From positions 69,501 through 133,500 of the forward strand of contig CAXHWN010002573.1 of NCBI GenBank assembly GCA_964020975.1: a stretch of 64,000 bases of DNA, read 5' to 3'. The DNA is from Hermodice carunculata (Eukaryota > Annelida > Polychaeta > Eunicida > Amphinomidae). Numbering within the stretch: the first letter of the stretch is position 1; every line of letters begins with the position of its first letter. Position numbers and translations under genes: made by a program. Shown here in pieces: positions 1-10,909 of this stretch. The notes below the pieces were generated by a model that saw only the letters and a program-made list of their open reading frames with translations, did not search any database and was not told the origin of the DNA.

Positions 1-3000
1 TGCAGGAATAAAGAAGCTTATAAATGTTCACGCAATCAATAACGGAAATTTCAAATGTTTCAGACCAGCCAATTTGACCAGCTACCACGTCTTTAAATTT
101 AAGACCAATAAGGCACCAATATATTTGTTTGCAAGAAAGATTTGATATACAATGAGACATATCATTAATATACACTACTAGAAAGTCCTCAGGAATTTAA
201 TGTCGGTAAGAATTTGTTGTTTTCAGTGTCCTGGTGTTGCAGACGGTATAAAGTAATATTTCAAAAAGTGTGTGTTGATACCATATTTGTTTCTCAAGTC
301 TTCAATTGACAAGAAAGTGCCACTACTGTCAACAATGTTCCTAATGAATTTGACCCCTTTTCCATACCAGTGTTTAAAAAATATAGGTTTTTCTCTCAAT
401 TTTAATGAAATTATATGCCATAACATTTCATTTATAATGTCCGTTCCAGAGTTGGGGGTATACATCAGCATGTATTGATTAAACCTTGATAGAATATAGG
501 GAGATGGGATAGACTGATTGTCAAGTAACATGTGCTGAAAAACACATCTTGTACGTTCACGTGTGACATGTATTGCTGAAAAGTGAATTTCTATTTTCCA
601 TTTCTATTATTAAATAAACGTTTAATCCAATTAAAATTCAATGCGTTAATATGGGATTTGAAATGCAGGAGTTTCATACCACCATTAGGAATGCTTTTAT
701 ACTTCACTACAGCTTTTGTGTTCGGTGTACCATTGCTCGATATAAAGTTTCCAATGCTAGTTTGTATTTCCTTAATTACAGTTTCAACAGTATGATGAGT
801 GAGAACAAAAAGGTACCTTAGAGATTGCCAGTGACTGTAATACTCTATTTTTTCCAATTAACGATAAGTTTCTTGACCTCCAAACATTCAAGACTTCTTT
901 AAATGAAGTAAGTTACGGATCGAAATTGAGCTTCATCATGTGCTTTTGATCTTCATAAAGGTAAATCACGATTTGTGCAAAATTTACTTGCGTCTATCCA
1001 TCTTGCAGTAGTCTTGTCTTTGTTACACTTGAAACCAGAGAAACTTTCAAAATGTTGACGTACATTGAGCAACTGCTTTGCTGATTCTATGTCTGATAGG
1101 AAACATGTAGTGTCATCTGCCAGCTGAGATATTTTTATTTCTTCTCCTAGAGTGATCCCTTTAATATTGCAATTGCTTCTAATGGGGATAGCTAGGAGAT
1201 CAACAGCTAAAATGAACGAGAATGGTGAAATAGGGCACCCTTGACTTACTCCTCTAGATCAGGTAAAAAATTCAGAGGCATATACACTTTTAATAACACA
1301 ACAGGAATAATCATCAAACCAGACAGAGATCCACCGTCCGAAATCTGCTCCAAAGCTAAAGGTATCTAGCACTTTATTGATACAAGGTCATTCTATGATA
1401 TCTGATGCCTTTTCAAAAGTCAACTAATAAAATCAATCCAAGGATGTTCTATATTCCAGTTAATCTTAAGACATCATCAGTCACTCTTGTACTTTCACCA
1501 ATAAATCTATTTTTATATAACCTGTTTGGTCACTGTATACTAACTCAGGTAAGAAACTTTGCATTCTTCTTGCTATGGATTTGGACAAAAGTTTAAAGTC
1601 GGTATTCAAAAGAGAGATAGGCCGCCAGTTTTTCAACAAAGTGCGTTGTTTATCGTTTTTAGGGATTAAAGATATAATACCTCTGCGTAGGTCAATAGAA
1701 AGCTTGCCTGTATTGAAAGCATGATTTAATGCATTAACAACCAACTCTTTTATTTCTGTGCAGAGAAACTTATACAAGTCGGGAGTTAGACCATCAGTGC
1801 CTAGGCTCTTTCCATTTTTCATAGAGTCTAAAGCAAGTTTACCCTCTATTTCTGTTAACATACCTTCACATCTTAATTTTACATCTAATTTTGTATATCT
1901 TGTTGAAAAAATGGACATTTTCCTAAATCTGAAATGCTTATGTTATTGCTGGAGTACAGTTTTGCATAAAAAGATGTTCCTCATTTAAGATTTGTTTTGG
2001 CTCCATGATCTCTTTATTATTTGCAGCCTGAAGTTTTGTGATATGTTTAGTCTTGTAATTCCTTTTTTTCCTGGCCACAAAAATATGCGATATATTTCGC
2101 TCCAATTTCAACCTATCAGGCTCTTGATCGGATCATGACTCCCTCGGTTTGTTTATTATTTATATTATTTAAAAGAGATTTAATCTCTTCTAATTTTTCA
2201 TTTTCATTATTAGTTAGATTTTTTATATTTTCTGTCAAGGTTTCAAATTCGAGTTTTAAGCCATTTTCTTCCTGTCTTTCTTTTTTTCCCTTTTAAGTGT
2301 AGAATATTGAACAGAAAAGTCTCGGATCCCACACTTTATTGTGTCCAAAAGTAATCCTTTGTCTTTTACTGCACTTTGTTTATTTTTGCACACTTGAATT
2401 AACTCTTTTACCTTAGCTGTATAGGACTCCTCCTGTAAGAGGCTAGAATTAAATTCCCAGAATCCTGGACCACAGTCCCCATACAAGTTGCCTTGTAGAT
2501 GAAGTGAAATCAAGCTATGATCAGTATTGATTAAGGGTTTTATTCTATCATCTCTCACCCACTGAGTTAGAAAAGGAGAAATAATCCAATATTTGAGACG
2601 ACACTTGATATGGGGGCCTTTGGACTGCCATGTGAAGATAAATGTGTCAGGATTGTGTAGACGCCAAATATCAACTAGATCAAACTCGTCCAGTTATAAT
2701 TCATTAACGTTTTGGGTATATTTGGAGGGGGGGGGGTCAAGACTGCCGCCTCGTTTATCAAGTTCGGGAATCAGAACAGTACCACTATAATATTTTCACC
2801 AGAGTATTTAACTAATTTCTCAAAGAAATTGTTCAAGATGTCACCCTGTTCCCAATGCATATTTTTTGTGGGGGCGAATACATTTGCCAGAATAATGCAA
2901 ACCTCATCGATCACTATGTCAAGAATAACGAATCTGCCGTTCTGATCAGTTATTACATCATTATTACCATGATTAATTTTATTTGGAATGAGGATCGCTA

Positions 3001-3185
3001 CACCTCTACTATTTGTGATTCCATGTGAACAAAATATAGAAGCCCCCATTCATTTTTCCACACCTGTTCTGTTTCTCAGCAGCTGTGGGTTTCTTGCAGA
3101 AATGTGATCCCTTGGTAAAATTTCCTTAACCAGTGAAACATGGATATTCTTTTCTAAGTGTCGGCTATGCCTCATATATTAAAAG
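1..3185 (-). mobile_element. Decayed L1/Tx1-like LINE (left-arm copy)
   Basis: This is the remains of an APE-type non-LTR retrotransposon of the L1/Tx1 group, read on the minus strand. The endonuclease lies at about 2771-3180 (motifs LQETHS, then SHGITNSRGVAILI). Reverse transcriptase block RT0-RT2 is at 1481-1918, with TDGLTPDLYKFL, the NWRPISLLN motif and SDQTGYIK. The later RT and the C-terminal part lie between 1 and 1400 in several frames. The coding sequence has many stops and frame changes and cannot be active. No ORF1 is seen upstream of the endonuclease, so the copy appears 5'-truncated near 3185. Its orthologous or duplicated partner lies at 27684-31360 and is slightly better preserved. 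Group assignment rests on motif spacing and wording; the exact clade is not determined. Confidence 0.85.
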
Positions 3186-4377
3186 AAAAAAAGCTGAAAG
3201 GAGAAAGACATGCTACTGGAAGCGGAAACATACATTTAAATCAACATGATAGACAGGGCGAGTCTTAGTAACATCGATCTTAATCTCTGTGTCTCGCTGA
3301 GTATAAAATGATACCAAAGGACTGTTTAAAACTAGGTAGAAACGATTTCCCAGCTGGCAGATGACCATATTAACCCACTAAGCAGTTGTAGCTTTGGAGT
3401 TACGTTAACTTTACTATTGTTAGTTTCCACAGATGGTGCAAGACACACAATAAGAAACAAGTAGAAACCGTGACAGGAGTAACAAAGGTAATTTAATACT
3501 ATGTGAGTTAGCACGTGGATATTTCTTACCTTCTTACAAAAATACATTGAGTTCGGTACAAACGTAGGGTTACAATGGGGTAAGATTGCAGTTTTTAATG
3601 TCATGTATATGTTCAAAAAGAAGGATGATTGCAAAAATGGTATTATGTAACTGTTAGCAAATAGATATTCAAGGAGAACTGAAAATGTATATGTTTAGCA
3701 AAACAAAAACTATAGCACAGAAAGGACATACAACAACAAAAAAGGACAAAAACACATTCAAGGGCCCAGGAGCGGGCAGCATGAAGGCCGATCATGACTG
3801 ACCAGGACCGTAAGGTCTGCACAATATGAAAAAAGTGATACTATTAAACTTATTCAAACTAATTAGACACATAGTGTCACAGACCTCTTACCTAAGAATG
3901 GTGTATTGGAGTTTGTAATATCCACAAACAAAAACCATAGATCCACTTCTATTTGTTTTCAGTAGGTGCATGACCTTATTTTACAGAGATAAACAATAGC
4001 ATAACCACATAGACCTTTAGATCAAGATGTTGCAGACCATGAAGAATAATAGGCTAAAGAAGACCTGGAACTGGATTAATTTACGTAACCAATTTATGTT
4101 ACCCATAAACTAGCTCATCTGTTAAATAGCACGTTACCAAAATCATGAATACACTCCGTCTTTATGCCCATTTGGGCATGGTTTAACTTCCATCAGAAAA
4201 AAAAAACAATACAGTTTTGTCCAGGTGATTTCATAATTAAATATTACATGGCAATATGAATAAACTTTGATGTAGATACACATTAGTTGTTAGTTATATC
4301 TGGCATTTGGTACGAAAAATTGATACCAAGATTGTGTTTACTAGTATATGTATATATATATGTTTACATGCACATAG
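3186..4377. other. Non-coding stretch shared by both arms
   Basis: AT-rich sequence with only short chance reading frames. It is conserved in the right arm at about 26491-27683, including the 100-codon frame at 3332-3634. Equal drift in coding and non-coding positions gives no sign that this frame is a gene. No repeat family is recognised. Confidence 0.6.
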
Positions 4378-4862
<485 letters not shown>

Positions 4863-5330
4863 AGAGAATCCCTAAGAGATATAACAATGAAATTTATACC
4901 AGTGATGCATCATACCACGGGCACATGCGCCAAGTATTGTTTTTGACCTTCACCAATTTTCAAGGTCACAGGGCCCAAGGACATATCCATTTTCGTGTGT
5001 CTGGCAACAGATCTCTGGGACCCTTACAGATAGAATAATGAAATTTATACCAGAGATGCATCACACCAACGGCATGTGCGTCATGTATTGTCTTTGACCT
5101 TAACATATTTTCCAGGTCACAGGGCCCAAGAACATATCAATTTTTGTGCATCCAGACATGCTATATACATGGTATAGCTTTCTTCTGACTGTATTCTCAT
5201 GCTTGAATGCTTGCCTGTAGTGGCAGCTACCCTATGTGGAGTGGCACCCGAACTATGGCCATGGAAAGAGATGGTGCCCCTCTGTGTTGTGACACCTATT
5301 CCTGTGTGTAGTGGCACCGTTTAAAGCATG
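4863..5330. repeat. Short tandem array, period about 150 bp
   Basis: Two diverged units can be read at about 4890-5038 and 5040-5160, each running from AAATTTATACCAG through GATGCATCA and TTTGACCTT to CACAGGGCCCAAG. The right arm keeps one unit and has a 1.2 kb replacement where the other stands (24805-26038). The block at 5200-5330 contains spaced GTAGTGGCA and GAGTGGCACC words and is shared by both arms. Confidence 0.75.
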
Positions 5331-5820
5331 TACAACTTTTAGCCGTCCGTGCGTCCGGTAGCATATCTCTGGAACCAAAATATTGTGGCGGGCGGGGGGG
5401 CATAGATCCTGTGGATCACTGTGTACTTGTTCAATCCAGAAGCGACATTGGACTGAGGCGAGTTCCAGGCACAATGAGAGTACATGCTGTGTGTCCAGTG
5501 AACCCACAGGCCCGTACGCAGGGGGGGGGGGGGAGGGTCGACCGGTTCGAACGAACCACCCCACAGGCCCAGTGGAGTTCCACCAGAGGTTAAAGAAAAA
5601 CGAAGGAAGTTTACATAAACATTTAAGAGCCAAGTATGATATACCTAGTTCAGATTGTACTTACAATTTTGAACAATTGTTGGCCAGCACAGATGAATTT
5701 TTTTTAAAGAATGTTTCTGCTAATTGCTACCATGCTGATATCAAAAGGAGTGGCCACCTAACAACACTCTGATTGACTGGTTCAGGATTGTTGATTATAT
5801 GTGATCTCTCTTCATGTATA
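5331..5820. other. Non-coding, with poly-G runs and GGTTCGAACGAACC palindrome
   Basis: Contains long G runs at 5394-5400 and 5521-5534 and a GGTTCGAACGAACC inverted word near 5545-5560. The same sequence lies in the right arm at 24198-24440, with C runs of different length. The many frames seen here are low-complexity artefacts. Near 5620 is the empty target of the right-arm insertion 22761-24197. Confidence 0.6.
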
Positions 5821-5886
5821 TGCTATGCCATGCTATGCTATGCTATGCTATGCTATGCTATGCTATGCTATGCTATGCTATGCTAT
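5821..5886. repeat. (CTATG)n microsatellite
   Basis: About 13 units with one variant unit near the start. The partner in the right arm (22521-22558) has only about 7. This is a clear length difference at an otherwise identical locus. Confidence 0.97.
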
Positions 5887-6400
5887 GACTGTTGACAGAA
5901 ATATAGCAACTATGGGCCACAGGCCTGGCAAAGAGAATAAGTAAAAACCTAAATACCATCTGGGGTATTACAGGAAATATGAGTAAAAATGTACTGAAGC
6001 ACATGAAAGTTCAATATATCAAAAAATAATTGAGCTAGCTTTATGAAACTGAAAACATTACAGGAAGGGCTACTTTGTTGTAAAATATTAGTGGCCTTGG
6101 CCTATTTTCTCAAGGTCACAGAGGATTTGAATTTGAAAACATGATGTGATTGAAATGGGCCTAGTGTTTTTAACTTGTGAAGTACAGGCTTGTGACTACA
6201 CAGATACATTAGGGGGATAGAAGGTTAAATAATGGAAAAGACATGTGGTGACACCTGTGGTTGAAATGTGAGACTATGTCCCTGCGGTTGTGTGGTTTAT
6301 CTCCATAATCTGTTGAGTTGGCTCATTGAACCAGCCTCACCCTGATTGAACTATGTACATCATGGGAATATATATTTTTTCAGTGTAAGGTTATAGACTA
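5887..6400. other. End of shared segment and start of left-only DNA
   Basis: Bases to 6176 align with the right arm (22231 upward). From 6177 on the sequence has no partner until 12580. No gene is visible. Confidence 0.7.
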
Positions 6401-6567
6401 GTACCTGCTGTATGTGACCACTGCCATAAGAGACCACCTGGCTTTTGTGACCACATTTCTGAAGGCACAGCAGCCTGTTTTCTTTGTAACTTTATGTGTC
6501 ATTCAAGACCATCTGCCATATGTGACCACTTTAGGCTGGGAAATGGGTGGTCACATGCAGCAGGTAC
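6401..6567. mobile_element. MITE-like element with about 21-bp terminal inverted repeats
   Basis: The stretch opens with GTACCTGCTGTATGTGACCA (6401-6420) and closes with its inverse (6547-6567), with one mismatch. Internal GACCAC and GTGGTCAC words echo the ends. The size of 167 bp, the TIRs and the lack of coding capacity fit a miniature DNA transposon. Superfamily is unassigned and no clear target duplication was read. Confidence 0.7.
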
Positions 6568-7637
6568 CGCTGTACGTGATTGTCACACTAGGTTAGCATG
6601 GTCCCTGAATATATATCTGTGATTTTATTTGATTACGTTGGCTCATTGAACTACGCACATCATGGGAATGTCATTGGAAAGTTGGTATCATAGTTGATCA
6701 ATTGCGTGAGGACCAGTCATGCAAAAGTTGGAAAAATCATGGAATTTCAAACTGGTTGAAGAGTACTGACCCTGTTACAAGCTAAATTAGGGAAGACATC
6801 AAAAGGTCGATGTCAGTTAAAAACTAACCTAATTTAGTTGGGGGGGGAGGCCTGTTAAGTTGTCCATCTGACAAAAATCGACATAGGCAAAAAAATTTAC
6901 ATTTACTTGCAAACCTGATTACAAAAGAGGAAACAAGGAGTCAATTTGAATGGGTAAAGAATTTTTATTTGACAGTTTTCAGTATCAATCATTTATACAT
7001 GGATGTGACTAGAAAGTTGAGGACCACTACAGTGTTAGAGATGGGATATATTACATTTAGGAAGACAGAAGTTTCATTGTTAAGTAAACTTTAGTTTTAG
7101 GGGGAGGGGGGGGGGGTCTGAGCCAAAACTGAACTACTTTAGGTTTTTTTTTCCAAACATTGAACTTTGATGGGTTCACTTCTACCAGTGAATGTATCAA
7201 AACATGACATGATGGTGATTTCAACCAAGGTCAAATCAAATGACGACAAGAAATGTAATTTAGTACAATTAATTCCGGAAGGGAGCAGAAAATTTGACTT
7301 CTAAAACTGGTGGTCTCTGAAAGGAATGACTACTGTAGTGGAATTTATAGTGGAATTTAAACATAGTAAATTACAAGAATTTGTTTTGTAAGAGTGCACC
7401 AGAGACCTCTATTTTGTGTCTAATTTTCAAAAAGTTCCTACCCTGGGAGGGGGAGCAGACCCCCACCCCCACCCCCACCCCCGGCTCCGTCGCTCCTCTC
7501 CCTCGCAGTTCCACTCACCTTTTAAAGAACCTCCCCATTTTATAGGCTGCATACGGCCCTGACCAAACTCTGGTGATGACAAAAGAGCTGCCCTCTTATT
7601 ACCAACATTGTTGCACTGATCCTGGAAATCACAGTGA
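6568..7637. other. Non-coding, left-arm-only sequence
   Basis: AT-rich DNA with a G run at 7101-7118 and a (CCCCCA)n-type C-rich tract at 7467-7482. Reading frames here are short and low in complexity. Nothing is recognised. Confidence 0.6.
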
Positions 7638-8080
7638 ATGATTTTTAAATTAGAAAAGGTATTACTCGTTTTTGGATCAGCGCCCATAATCTTAAATTCG
7701 AAACTGGGCGGCACCAAAGACCAACAAAAACTCCTTTGGAGAAAAGATTATGCGAAAGATGTGGACAAATTGAAAAGTGAAGAACATATGTTAATATCTT
7801 GTAAAACATTCTCAACACCACGTGATAACCTTTTTCAAAAACTTACTAAAATATTTCCCTTGTTTTCTTCCCTTCCGGACTCAGAAAAATTTATATTTAT
7901 CATGAAACTGGACGATAATTATTTGATATATAACTCTGCAACATTTTTGGTTCCATTATCGCCACCAGAGGGCAGTTCTGACAGCTTTTTTTTTCTCTCT
8001 CTCTTTTTTAACTTAGTTTGTATGAGCATTAACGCATATAGGTGCTTAATGCTCGCCTATGTAAGGCACTTTGTACTTTA

Positions 8081-8148
<68 letters not shown>

Positions 8149-8195
8149 GACAAAATGTCACATTGTATTATTTGTGATACAGTCAATAAAGTTTA
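7638..8195 (+). mobile_element. 3' fragment of a LINE (C-terminal zinc knuckle and 3' UTR)
   Basis: The reading frame carries EEHMLISCKTFSTPRDNLF followed by SDSEKFIFIMKL-like residues. This is the cysteine/histidine knuckle and trailing helix found at the C-terminus of many APE-type LINE polymerases. The first cysteine pair (LCERCG) is in a neighbouring frame at about 7747-7765, so one frame change separates it from the histidine half. The 3' part includes a (TG)n tract and ends near AGTCAATAAAGTTTATTTC, a polyadenylation-like tail. Everything upstream of the knuckle is missing, as expected of a 5'-truncated insertion. The clade is not determined. Confidence 0.7.
8083..8147. repeat. (TG)n microsatellite
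   Basis: 65 bases of uninterrupted TG inside the LINE 3' tail. It creates the CVCVCV peptides seen in translation, which are not protein. Confidence 0.98.
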
Positions 8196-8242
8196 TTTCA
8201 TTTCACATTACAAGGTAAGGCAAGTCCTTTGCCCAAATGTTA

Positions 8243-8700
8243 CAGAACACGAGTCGTCTCAGGCTCATATATTAAATGAGCAAGAACATGAGAATGAAGA
8301 GTCTGTAGGGAACACAGAAGAGAGACAAGAGTCAAGAGAAAACAATTTGTTAGAAGCACAGGAAATTGAAGCAGGACCGCTGGGAACAGATTACAGAGAC
8401 CAAACAGAGCAGGGAAATGCGATGGACGCTGCACCTACTTCTGCAAAACCGAGCAGTTTTCAAGCCGGAAAGTGGATAGCTGGTGTATATGACAAAATTA
8501 AGCTGGTATTTGGGCTGCATTCAAGATATGGATGCTGAAGAGGTTGAGGTAGACTTCCTTGAGCGCATTGGAAAGTATACCAATTTGTGCACAAAACTGA
8601 AACAAAAAGATGGCCTTTAGATCCCCAAACCTAATGTACTTACAAGGGTGAATGCCCCGATGCCAGCTGGAAAGTCGAAACGACTTTTCAGGATGCAAGA
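8243..8700 (+). pseudogene. Remnant of an unrecognised protein gene with a Tudor/SH3-like C-terminal module
   Basis: From about 8243, just after an acceptor-like TTGCCCAAATGTTACAG, an open frame encodes a strongly acidic, glutamate-rich linker (EHESSQ, NEQEHENEE, TEERQE). It then gives FQAGKWIAGVYDK. In the next frame follow a WYLG-like turn and DMDAEEVEVDFLERIG, and after further frame changes IPKPNVLTRVNAPMPAGKS. The pattern of G-x-W-x-A-x-x-Y, W-Y-L-G and V-x-V-x-F-x-x-R recalls small Tudor/agenet-like barrels at the end of some uncharacterised and transposon-linked proteins. At least two frame breaks and a stop suggest a pseudogene or the decayed last exon of a mobile gene. No family name can be given. 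Confidence 0.35.
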
Positions 8701-10909
8701 AAATGCGTGATAAACGATTGTTGATCATGTATATTCCACCAATGGAAAATGTAATTAGCTTCCGTTACCTTGGATTAAAAAATCCAAAGCGTTGCTGATC
8801 AGATTTATATGTAGTTAAACAAAGCACAGACATAAATGTGGAATCTTTGTATGCCCAGAATGTATGTTCAAAACAAAGTCGATTATTTTACAGGCTTTGG
8901 TGGATACATCAAGTGCTGGTAACCTGAGAGCTGATCTGCGATGCAGGTAACTTTATTGTTCTTTTTGCTATATGTAACTAACACTCATCTGATATTACCA
9001 ATTGTCTTTATCTTCTTTTCTTTTTCATAAAATGCATCAGTTTCTTGCTGTAATAACTCTATGTCAAACGAGACTAATAATAATTATGTGTGTGTGTGTC
9101 ACATGCTCACACGTTTATCTTGCTTTGTTCACCTCATGATACTTTGTACCGACCAGGTCCTAGCCAGGGGGAATCATCTGAGAAAACATCTATAGTATAT
9201 AATTATGTAAAGGCCGTTTTTTACAGTATTTATGAAAAGGCCATTTATTCTACAGTATATATGTAAAGGCCATTTATTCTATAGTACATATGTAAAGGCC
9301 ATTTCTCACAAGCACATAGCAACTTCGACGTCTGTATATGGTACTTTTTTTAAAACTTTATTTTATTTTTTAACCTGTGACCATGTCATAAAGGAATAAT
9401 GAATGGTCTTTTTCTTCTCGTAAAGATGTTCTCTTTTATCCTGCATGGTATTACCTAACTGAGGATAATTATATTTGTCAGAAGGCTATACATGTATTTA
9501 TCATATGCATCATGGGCTATATTATTATAACCGGTGCGTCCACTGAAAACATCTGTCCAAGGCTCAGCTGCGCCGGGGGAGGGGGGGGGGGACGTGGCCC
9601 TTTGGTGCGGCTGGGTCCAGGAGTCCAATTTGAGTTTGTTTGCTGGCACCTAAACCCTAGCTTATATGACTGCACACGTGAACGGTTCTGGTGAACTTTT
9701 ACATTATGATGTTTACAAGACTTGTCAGATCATGGTGGCCTGTGACAGCAACCTACTGTTGTGCCTTGGTAAACTTTGTTTTCATGAGCCATGTAACATC
9801 GGGGTAACATCGATTTTCTCTTTCTTCTGTTCGCAGATGTAATTCATTAGTATTTCGTGTTATTTAACCACCATATATAGATATATATGTATGGCGTTCG
9901 TGTGCGCTTGTGCGCTTTACTTGATGATTATCACTTGTGCTTAGATTCTTGTGGAAATTAAATTCCTCACTATCAAGTGGTAAAGAAAATCATATATCAG
10001 ACATTATCGTGATCAGTGTAATCCAAGCGGTGTGAACTCGCCTCTGTGTTGCAGATGTATTTTTGTACATTGCACTGTTTTACTATTTTACATTCTGTGT
10101 CTATTGTATCAATGTGTTACTCCATGTATGAATGTCTCTTCTGAAGTACTTGCCTTCACTGCCATTTTAACATCAAACGGTATTTCCCAGATGCTTTATC
10201 ATGTATGCCACCTGTCTGACCTGTATACATACAACAATGCAAATTAAACTATTATGTATCAATGTTTCGTGCTGTTTAGAACAAATAATAGCTACATGGT
10301 ATGTGTACGCAGTTTTCCTAACTCTAAGGATATATGTCCCAATTACAATGGAAATTCTTACCTCCCAATGCAAAACGTTAAAACTTTACTTGCATACAGC
10401 GTCAAAATATAAAACAATTATATTGTATCACAAAATGACTGTATTTATAAACAATTTATGCCTTGTTTGCTTTTCAGCATTTCTTTTTATGGTCATAGTC
10501 GAACCGAATGATTGTGTATCCAAAAGGCACTCCATTGCCGAGTGGCTGAACTATTATTATAGATCAAAAGATGCAATAACCTTTATTGAAACATACTTGA
10601 TGAGATTATAGTCCTTAAAAGCTGTGGCAAATGTTCAGACTTATTTATGATTATCATAAGATCTGTGTACTGCTCCCTACAATTTCGCATACGACTATTT
10701 TTGACAGCTTATAAAACTTTCTCATATCTTATTTTTGACAGGGAATATAGTTTGGAAGAAATCATGCTGCCTTGTGCACTATTATTTTATTTCATTATGT
10801 TTTTGTGTGCTTTGCTCCTTGTTGCAACACACGTTCCGGCAAGGACGCATCATTCATGAATGGACATCGTAACCTTGGTTTAACTTTATAACCTAAACAA
10901 GCGAGTTGA
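8701..10909. other. Non-coding, left-arm-only sequence
   Basis: AT-rich DNA without a supported gene. Three diverged copies of a TATATGTAAAGGCCATTT word repeat at about 9195-9305. A G run lies at 9577-9590. Frames near 10032-10859 are rich in hydrophobic residues but have no homology I recognise. The last 250 bases may be 5' leader of the LINE that follows. Confidence 0.55.

Noticed and set aside
3332-3634. 100-codon frame conserved in both arms
   Set aside because: Conservation follows from the duplication of the whole arm; there is no coding signature and the partner frame has a different end.
8071-8150. Cysteine-valine repeat peptide upstream of the acidic frame
   Set aside because: Translation of (TG)n; the possible exon begins only after 8243.
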